A stretch of 7,197 nt of DNA from Pseudomonadota bacterium. GTDB lineage: Bacteria > Pseudomonadota > Alphaproteobacteria > Acetobacterales > Acetobacteraceae. The notes under the pieces are model-generated. The model made no database searches. It was not told where the DNA came from and saw only the letters and a program-made list of their open reading frames with translations. The DNA lies in contig JAKBCB010000181.1 in NCBI GenBank assembly GCA_021808185.1, forward strand, positions 1-7,197, in the 5' to 3' direction. This document shows positions 1 to 5,024 of the stretch, piece after piece (within the stretch, counting starts at the first letter, position 1; the number at the start of each line of letters is the position of its first letter). The position numbers were made by a program, and so were the translations under genes.

Positions 1-1599
1 GACGCTGTGGAACTGCCCGTCGGTCAGCGTGACTTCTACATCGACCACCTTGTAGCCAAAGACGCCCTTGCCCAGCGCCTCCTCCGCCGCCTCGCCGACA
101 GCGGGAATGAAATTGCGCGGCACCGCGCCGCCCACCACCTTGTCCACGAAGCGGAACCCCTCGCCGCGCGGGCGGGGGGCGATGTCCAGCTTCACGTCGG
201 CGAACTGGCCGTGGCCGCCGGTCTGCCGCTTCAGCCGTCCGTGCTGATGCACCGCGGCCCGGATGGTCTCCTTGTACGGCACGCGCGGCTTGTGCGACGT
301 GACGCGGACCCCGTAGGTGCCGGCCATGCGGTCGAGCACGCCGCGCAGATGCATCTCCCCCTGCCCGGCCAGCACCGTCTCGCCGGTCTCGGCGTCGTGG
401 CGGATGGTCAGGGTCGGGTCTTCCTCGGCCAGTTTCTGCAACGTGCCGGACAGGCGGACATCGTCCTTGTGGTCGGCGGTCGCGATGGCGAGGTCGTACA
501 CCGGCGGCGGCACCTGCGGGAACGACAGCAGCGCGCCGCCGTCCTCGCCCAGCACGGCGCCGGTCGCCACCCCCTCCAGCCGGCCGAGGGCGACCACTTC
601 GCCGGCACCGATCTCGGACAATTTGGCCGGCTCGCCGCCGGGCAGGCGCCAGATGCCGCCGAGGCGGGTGCCGTTGAGCGTGGCGCCGTCATTCAGCCGA
701 CCGCGCCACAGGCGCCCCCAGGACAATTTCCCTCCCGCCCCCCCATTGATGGTCCGGAACACCTGGATCAGGGGTGTGCCGTACTGTTCGATGCCGCGCC
801 GTTCGGCGGTGGCAACCGCGCTCGGCGCGTCATGGCGCAGCGCCTTCCACAGGCGGAACACGCCCCACGCGCGGTCGGCCGCCCCCAGCAGCACGCCGCC
901 GACGGTGCCGGCCGCCTCGTCCGCGCGCAGCCGCTCGTAGATCTCGTCGGCCGAGGGGCTAACGTCTTCGACCATTTTCTCCAGCAGCAGGTCGTCGTGA
1001 TCGGCCAGCACCTCGACCAGCCCGGCCCGCGCCTCCCGCTCGCGCTCCGCCAGGTCGGCCGGCAATTCGACGCGGTCGGAGGTGGTGCCTTTGCGGTAGC
1101 GGTAGGCGCGTTCGCTGACCACATCGACATAGCCGATCACCGCGCCGCGCTCGCGGATCGGCACTTGGCGCGGCACCAGCTTGCGGCTGGTGAAGGCCTG
1201 CAAGGCCGCGACCGTGGCGCGCGCCTGCCCGGAGAGCATGTCCACGCGGTTGATGAACACCACGAACGGCACGCCGTAGCTGTCGAGCGCCCGCAGGAAC
1301 GGCGCCACCGTGGGCGCGCGCGCGGGGTCCGGCTCGACCACCACCACCGCGAGGTCGGCGACCGCGCTGGCGGCGTGCGCGGAAAACAGGAACTCCACCG
1401 AGCCGGGGCAGTCGATCAGCGCCCAGGGCTCGTCCATGAAGCTGCAATGCGCGAGGCGCGGCTCGCCAGGAACGCGCTCGGCGCCGCGCCGCAACGGGCT
1501 GCCGGCGGCATTGAGCAAGGCTTCGAACAGCGTGGACTTGCCGCTGCCATAGGGGCCGACGAGGGCCACCGTACGGGGACCGGACGGGACATGAACCAT
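1..1599 (-). CDS. EF-G-like translational GTPase, divergent paralogue (C-terminus beyond the left edge)
   Basis: The 533 visible residues follow the EF-G domain order. The GTPase domain has a P-loop GPYGSGKST at 15-23, a G3 motif DCPG at 63-66 and a G4 motif NRVD at 117-120. Domain II starts near 274 (GTPLIQVF). Domain III carries LAEEDPTL (390-397) and GQGEMHL (412-418). Domain IV carries RQTGGHGQF (458-466) and GYKVVDVEVTL just before the window edge. The end of domain IV and domain V are missing because the window stops in frame; family members are usually about 650-700 residues. Canonical EF-G drives ribosomal translocation in the cytoplasm. This one differs: the P-loop to G3 interval is about 42 residues against about 65 in E. 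coli EF-G, it has no threonine after the P-loop, and the G4 lysine is arginine. It is therefore probably a second, specialised EF-G-like protein and not the main FusA; its role is unknown. The start at 1599 is chosen because GGAGG (1606-1610) lies six bases upstream; an in-frame ATG at 1605 directly abuts that site. Confidence 0.9.
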   Translation of the reverse strand, partial: MVHVPSGPRTVALVGPYGSGKSTLFEALLNAAGSPLRRGAERVPGEPRLAHCSFMDEPWALIDCPGSVEFLFSAHAASAVADLAVVVVEPDPARAPTVAPFLRALDSYGVPFVVFINRVDMLSGQARATVAALQAFTSRKLVPRQVPIRERGAVIGYVDVVSERAYRYRKGTTSDRVELPADLAEREREARAGLVEVLADHDDLLLEKMVEDVSPSADEIYERLRADEAAGTVGGVLLGAADRAWGVFRLWKALRHDAPSAVATAERRGIEQYGTPLIQVFRTINGGAGGKLSWGRLWRGRLNDGATLNGTRLGGIWRLPGGEPAKLSEIGAGEVVALGRLEGVATGAVLGEDGGALLSFPQVPPPVYDLAIATADHKDDVRLSGTLQKLAEEDPTLTIRHDAETGETVLAGQGEMHLRGVLDRMAGTYGVRVTSHKPRVPYKETIRAAVHQHGRLKRQTGGHGQFADVKLDIAPRPRGEGFRFVDKVVGGAVPRNFIPAVGEAAEEALGKGVFGYKVVDVEVTLTDGQFHSV

Positions 1600-1605
1600 G
1601 CGCAT

Positions 1606-1610
1606 CCTCC
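1606..1610 (-). promoter_or_regulatory. Shine-Dalgarno site of the EF-G-like gene
   Basis: The minus strand reads GGAGG, then six bases, then the ATG at 1599. The alternative ATG at 1605 touches the site and could not use it, so this decides the start. Confidence 0.6.
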
Positions 1611-1670
1611 GGGCCGGCTTGTGCCGTTCCGCCTGGCGCGGGCCAGGGTGCTGCCGGCCTCTCGGATGGC

Positions 1671-1699
1671 ATCAGACCAGCGGACGCGCGCGGTGCCAA
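1671..1699 (-). promoter_or_regulatory. Candidate sigma70-type promoter for the EF-G-like gene
   Basis: On the minus strand TTGGCA (1694-1699, five of six matches to TTGACA) is followed by a 17-base spacer and TCTGAT (1671-1676, four of six matches to TATAAT). Transcription would start near 1664 and leave a leader of about 65 bases. The leader includes a 6-bp inverted repeat with a 4-base loop (CCTGGC/GCCAGG, 1632-1647), which has no T-run and is not a terminator. The promoter lies in the 127-base gap after gapR, so the EF-G-like gene could be transcribed separately. This is pattern matching only; such matches occur by chance. Confidence 0.3.
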
Positions 1700-1726
1700 G
1701 GGCTTTCCGCGCCGCCCGCCGCGGCA

Positions 1727-2011
1727 TCACGCCATGCCGAGCGCCCGGCGATACACGTCCAGCAAGGTCTCCTGCTCCTCGACCTCGGCCGGTTCCTTCT
1801 TGCGCAGGGAGATCAGGGCGCGCAGCACCTTCACGTCGAAACCGGCGCTCTTGGCCTCGCCGTAGATGTCCTTGATGTCGCTGGAGAGCGCCTTGCGCTC
1901 CTCCTCCAGCCGTTCGATCCGCTCAACGAGGCTGCGCAGGCGGTCCGCGGCGACGTTGCCCCATTGCGCGTTGTCCTCGGTATGCTCCTTGCCGGTGGCA
2001 TCGAGCGCCAT
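1727..2011 (-). CDS. gapR: GapR-like nucleoid-associated protein (DUF2312/UPF0335)
   Basis: This is a 94-residue protein with the hallmark core of the family: VAADRLRS, then the helical stretch IERLEEERKALSSDIKD, then GFDVKVLRALISLRKK and a short acidic C-terminal helix ending LLDVYRRALG. Established knowledge: Caulobacter GapR forms a clamp around overtwisted DNA ahead of RNA polymerases and replication forks and assists type II topoisomerases. The family is largely alphaproteobacterial, and its length is normally 80-100 residues. The N-terminal residues before NVAADRL are variable in the family and probably disordered. I place the start at 2011 because GGAGG (2017-2021) sits five bases upstream. 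An in-frame ATG at 2023 would add MEAR and lacks a comparable site. The gene is divergent from the monooxygenase and co-directional with the EF-G-like gene, which starts 127 bases downstream. The family assignment is secure; function is by homology. Confidence 0.93.
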   Translation of the reverse strand: MALDATGKEHTEDNAQWGNVAADRLRSLVERIERLEEERKALSSDIKDIYGEAKSAGFDVKVLRALISLRKKEPAEVEEQETLLDVYRRALGMA

Positions 2012-2016
2012 GCGCG

Positions 2017-2021
2017 CCTCC
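2017..2021 (-). promoter_or_regulatory. Shine-Dalgarno site deciding the gapR start
   Basis: GGAGG on the minus strand is followed by five bases and the ATG at 2011. It overlaps the last base of the competing upstream ATG (2021-2023), so only the downstream start can use it. Confidence 0.55.
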
Positions 2022-2043
2022 ATCTGCTTGGGTTGGGCGCGCG

Positions 2044-2072
2044 GGCTTAGCGAGGCGGCTGGGGCAGGTCAA
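2044..2072 (-). promoter_or_regulatory. Weak candidate promoter for gapR
   Basis: The minus strand has TTGACC (2067-2072, five of six to the -35 consensus), a 17-base spacer and TAAGCC (2044-2049), which matches the -10 consensus poorly. It would start transcription near 2037, leaving a leader of about 25 bases before the start at 2011. The 83-95 bases between the divergent gapR and monooxygenase genes must hold promoters for both unless the monooxygenase uses one further upstream. On the plus strand only TTGCGC (2081-2086) followed 17 bases later by GATATG (2104-2109) was seen, which is weaker still. Confidence 0.22.
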
Positions 2073-2106
2073 CCTCGCGGTTGCGCCATCGCCCCGGCGT
2101 CCCGAT

Positions 2107-3474
2107 ATGAGTGGCACGCCGGGCGGAGAACAATCGTTGAGCCAACGCAAGATGCTGCACCTGGGCGCCTTCATGCGCCCGACCACGATCCACACCGGCG
2201 CATGGCGCTACCCCGGCGCGCTGCCGGACGCCAATTTCAATTTTCCCGCCCTCGTCCGTTTCGCCCGCAAGCTGGAGGCGGGAAAATTCGACGCATTCTT
2301 CATGGCCGACCATCTGGCCGTGCTGAACATGCCGGTCGAGGCGCTGCGGCGCAGCCACACCGTCACCTCGTTCGACCCGCTGACGCTGCTGCCCGCGCTG
2401 GCGACCGCGACCAGCCGCCTCGGCCTGATCGCCACCGCGAGCACCACGTTCGAGCCACCGTACCTGATCGCGCGCCGCTTCGCCTCGCTCGATCACATCA
2501 GCGGCGGGCGCGCGGGCTGGAATCTGGTGACGACGTCGAATCCGGACGCAGCGCTGAACTTCGGCATGACGGAACACATGGACCACGCCGCGCGCTATCG
2601 CCGCGCGCGCGAGTTCGTCGATGTGGTCACGGGTCTTTGGGACAGTTGGGCGGACGATGCGTTCAGCCGCGACGCAGCGTCCGGGCTGTTCTTCGACCCT
2701 GCGCGGCTGCATGTGCTGGATCACAAGGGCGAGCATTTTTCCGTGCGCGGGCCGCTCAACATCGCCCGTCCCGTGCAGGGCTGGCCGGTGATCGTGCAGG
2801 CGGGATCATCGGAGGACGGCAAGCAGATCGCCGCCGAAACCGCCGAGGTGGTGTTCGGCGCACAAAGCCGGCTGGATGACGGGCAGCGCTTCTACGCCGA
2901 TGTGAAAGGGCGCATGGAAAAGCTCGGTCGCGACCCATCGCACCTGAAAATCCTGCCCGCCGCCTTCGTCGTTGTCGGTGACAGCGCCGACGAGGCGGCG
3001 GAGAAGCGCGCCAGGCTGGACAGTCTTGTGTACTACGAGAGCGGAATCGCGGCCCTTTCGATTGCTCTCGGGCACGACGCCTCGGGCTTCGATCCGGACG
3101 GGCCGTTGCCGGAGACCCCGGAGAGCAACGCAAGCAAAAGCGGGCGCGAGCGGGTGCTGGACATGGCGCGGCGGGAGAATTTGAGCGTGCGGCAACTCGC
3201 ACAGCGGTTGGGCGGCTATGCCGGGCTTGCCATGGTGGGCACGCCGAAGACCATCGCCGACACGATGGAGGAATGGCTTGCGACGGAAGCATCGGACGGG
3301 TTCAACGTGATGTTCTCGCACCTTCCCGGCGGGCTCGACGATTTCGTGGACAAGGTGGTGCCAGAGTTGCAGCGGCGCGGCATCTTCCGGCGCGAATACG
3401 CAGGCCCGACGCTGCGCGACAATCTGGGACTGCCGCGCCCGCGCAACCGCTTCTTTCCGGAGGCATCGCGGTAG
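2107..3474 (+). CDS. FMN-dependent monooxygenase, NtaA/SnaA/DszA family (bacterial luciferase-like)
   Basis: This is a complete 455-residue protein, the usual length for the family, with a single TIM-barrel flavin monooxygenase domain. Recognisable landmarks are RKMLHLGAF near the N-terminus (14-22), SGGRAGWNLVTT (132-143), QAGSSEDGK (231-239) and the C-terminal run FVDKVVPELQRRGIFRREY (413-431) followed by LGLPRPRNRFF (440-450). Characterised relatives use FMNH2 from a separate reductase to oxidise nitrilotriacetate or EDTA, dibenzothiophene sulfone, or pristinamycin IIB. The sequence does not reveal which substrate applies, and no reductase gene is in view. It is cytoplasmic, with no signal peptide. 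The ATG at 2107 lacks a good ribosome site. A TTG at 2137 has GGAG (2125-2128) eight bases upstream and would begin the protein MSQRKMLHLGAF, like many relatives; it may be the true start. The gene ends nine bases before the convergent ccoG stop. Confidence 0.9.
   Translation: MSGTPGGEQSLSQRKMLHLGAFMRPTTIHTGAWRYPGALPDANFNFPALVRFARKLEAGKFDAFFMADHLAVLNMPVEALRRSHTVTSFDPLTLLPALATATSRLGLIATASTTFEPPYLIARRFASLDHISGGRAGWNLVTTSNPDAALNFGMTEHMDHAARYRRAREFVDVVTGLWDSWADDAFSRDAASGLFFDPARLHVLDHKGEHFSVRGPLNIARPVQGWPVIVQAGSSEDGKQIAAETAEVVFGAQSRLDDGQRFYADVKGRMEKLGRDPSHLKILPAAFVVVGDSADEAAEKRARLDSLVYYESGIAALSIALGHDASGFDPDGPLPETPESNASKSGRERVLDMARRENLSVRQLAQRLGGYAGLAMVGTPKTIADTMEEWLATEASDGFNVMFSHLPGGLDDFVDKVVPELQRRGIFRREYAGPTLRDNLGLPRPRNRFFPEASR
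2125..2128 (+). promoter_or_regulatory. Possible Shine-Dalgarno site favouring a TTG start of the monooxygenase
   Basis: GGAG lies eight bases before TTG at 2137-2139, in frame with the monooxygenase. The annotated ATG at 2107 has no comparable purine-rich site upstream. The shorter product would begin at the residues that relatives conserve. Confidence 0.4.
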
Positions 3475-3483
3475 CGCCGCCGC

Positions 3484-4947
3484 TCAGTTGGCCGGGCGCC
3501 CGCCGGGGCCCATGAACACCGATTCGTAAACCGCTTCCTCGCCGGTGCGCGGGTTGCGCAGCGAGAAGTCCAGACGCCGCGAGCCGTCCACCAGCGCGCC
3601 CGGGCGGCCATAGACCAGAATGCGGAACGTGCCGATGCTGTCGGCGGCGACCGGCAACACGATGCGCTCCGCCGGTGTGGCTCCGCTCTCGGCCAGGATC
3701 ATGCCCACTTGCGCCAGGCCGGACACGCGCAGCTCGAAATCCGTTGCATGTAGCGTCTCGTTGGAGATTTTGATCGTGTAGCCGTTGCGCACCGAGCCGT
3801 CCTGCACCACCGCGAACAGCGGCGCGCGGTCGTGCTGGACGGAAATCCGCTCCAGCGGCCGGGTCACCAGCGCGACCCCCATCACCGTCACCGCCAGCAG
3901 CAGCGCGGAGAGATAGATGAACGTGCGCGGCCGCAGGAAATGCAGCGGGTCATGCCGCCCCGCCGCCTTCGCACTCTGCCGCGCCAGCGTGTCCCAGGTG
4001 ATCAGCCATTTCGGATGGCCGACCTTCTCCATGATCTCGTTGCACGCATCGACGCACAGGCCGCAGTTGATGCATTCCAGTTGCACGCCGTCGCGGATGT
4101 CGATGCCGGTCGGGCAGGCGTGGATGCACGCCTTGCAGTCCACGCAGTCGCCGAGCTTCGGACCAGCCGCGTCGCGCTTGCCGTGCCCGCGCGGTTCGCC
4201 GCGCCAGCGCTGGTAGGTCACGATCAGGCTTTGTTCGTCGAGCATGGAGGCCTGGAAGCGCGGCCAGGGGCACATGTAGGTGCAGACCTGCTCGCGCGCC
4301 CAGCCGGCGAGCACGTAGGTTGTCGCGGTGAACAGGAAGATGAAGCCGTACACGGCGAACGAGGCGGTGCCCGTCCAGAAGTCGCGCACCAGCGTCGGCG
4401 CATCGACATAGTACATGATCCACGCGCCGCCGGTCCAGAACGCGACACCGAGCCAGACCGCGTGCTTCGCCACCTTGCGCCACGCCTTGCCGAAGGTCAG
4501 CGGCCCCTGGTCGCGGCGCATGCGCTCGTTGCGGTCGCCCTCGAAGCGCCGCTCGACCCACATGAACAGGTCGGTCCACACCGTCTGCGGGCAGGTGTAG
4601 CCGCACCAGACCCGGCCGAACAGGCTGGTGACGAGAAACAGCCCCACCGCGCCGACGATCAGCGCGCCGGTGAGGTAATAGATGTCCTGCGGCCACAGCT
4701 CGATCCAGAAGAAGTAGAAGCGCCGGTGCGGGATATCCAGCAGCAGCGCCTGCGACGGATGGTCCGCCCCGCGATCCCAGCGCAGCCATGGCAGGCCGTA
4801 GTACAGCGCGAGGCAGGCCATGAGCACCGCCCATTTCGCCGTCCGCGCCGGGCCATGCACGGCCTTGGGATAGACGCGGGCGCGGTCGGCGAAAAACCGG
4901 GTCGGATCGGCCGCTTCCACCGGAGGCCGCCGCGATGCGCTCGCCAT
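3484..4947 (-). CDS. ccoG: Cytochrome c oxidase accessory protein CcoG (RdxA/FixG family)
   Basis: This complete 487-residue inner-membrane iron-sulfur protein has about five hydrophobic helices (near 38-54, 90-108, 160-180, 196-214 and 342-362). Two CxxxCP motifs lie at 115-120 and 222-227. A ferredoxin-like part has two cysteine clusters, C268/C271/C274/C278 and C292/C295/C298/C302, each suited to a 4Fe-4S centre; the second ends CN instead of CP. The C-terminal third (about 375-487) is the beta-rich FixG C-terminal domain, probably periplasmic. Established knowledge: CcoG is a cupric reductase that supplies Cu(I) for assembly of cbb3-type cytochrome oxidase. All key cysteines are present. 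The start at 4947 is supported by GGAGG (4953-4957) five bases upstream. ccoG usually sits with ccoNOPQ or ccoHIS, but here it follows an RND permease gene by 77 bases and faces the monooxygenase. Whether cbb3 genes lie further away cannot be seen. Confidence 0.96.
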   Translation of the reverse strand: MASASRRPPVEAADPTRFFADRARVYPKAVHGPARTAKWAVLMACLALYYGLPWLRWDRGADHPSQALLLDIPHRRFYFFWIELWPQDIYYLTGALIVGAVGLFLVTSLFGRVWCGYTCPQTVWTDLFMWVERRFEGDRNERMRRDQGPLTFGKAWRKVAKHAVWLGVAFWTGGAWIMYYVDAPTLVRDFWTGTASFAVYGFIFLFTATTYVLAGWAREQVCTYMCPWPRFQASMLDEQSLIVTYQRWRGEPRGHGKRDAAGPKLGDCVDCKACIHACPTGIDIRDGVQLECINCGLCVDACNEIMEKVGHPKWLITWDTLARQSAKAAGRHDPLHFLRPRTFIYLSALLLAVTVMGVALVTRPLERISVQHDRAPLFAVVQDGSVRNGYTIKISNETLHATDFELRVSGLAQVGMILAESGATPAERIVLPVAADSIGTFRILVYGRPGALVDGSRRLDFSLRNPRTGEEAVYESVFMGPGGRPAN

Positions 4948-4952
4948 GAAAT

Positions 4953-4957
4953 CCTCC
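4953..4957 (-). promoter_or_regulatory. Shine-Dalgarno site of ccoG
   Basis: GGAGG on the minus strand lies five bases before the ATG at 4947. Its own strong site means ccoG does not need translational coupling to the RND gene upstream. Confidence 0.55.
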
Positions 4958-4977
4958 GCCGCCGAGACCCCGCTCGT

Positions 4978-5001
4978 GCGCCCCGGACGCTACCGGGGCG
5001 C
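4978..5001 (-). repeat. Perfect 9-bp inverted repeat between the RND gene and ccoG
   Basis: The arms 4978-4986 (GCGCCCCGG) and 4993-5001 (CCGGGGCGC) are exact reverse complements around a six-base loop. All nine pairs are G-C, so the hairpin would be very stable in RNA. It lies 23 bases after the RND stop and 30 bases before the ccoG start. No T-run follows on either strand, so it is not a classic intrinsic terminator. It could be a processing or stability element, or a partial attenuator that lowers ccoG expression relative to the pump. Confidence 0.6.
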
Positions 5002-5024
5002 GCGGCGCGGTGCCTTGATCCCGA

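Noticed and set aside
1632..1647. A 6-bp inverted repeat upstream of the EF-G-like gene as a gapR terminator
   Set aside because: It has only six pairs, lacks a T-run on the minus strand and lies 80 bases past the gapR stop. Such short GC-rich repeats arise often by chance here.
7..1875. A 622-codon plus-strand open frame opposite the EF-G-like gene and part of gapR
   Set aside because: It is rich in Ala, Arg, Gly and His with no recognisable domain, and lies antisense to a clearly recognisable EF-G. Long antisense frames are expected in such GC-rich coding DNA.
2047..2736. A 229-codon minus-strand open frame opposite the monooxygenase
   Set aside because: It is antisense to conserved monooxygenase motifs and its composition is typical of a shadow frame.
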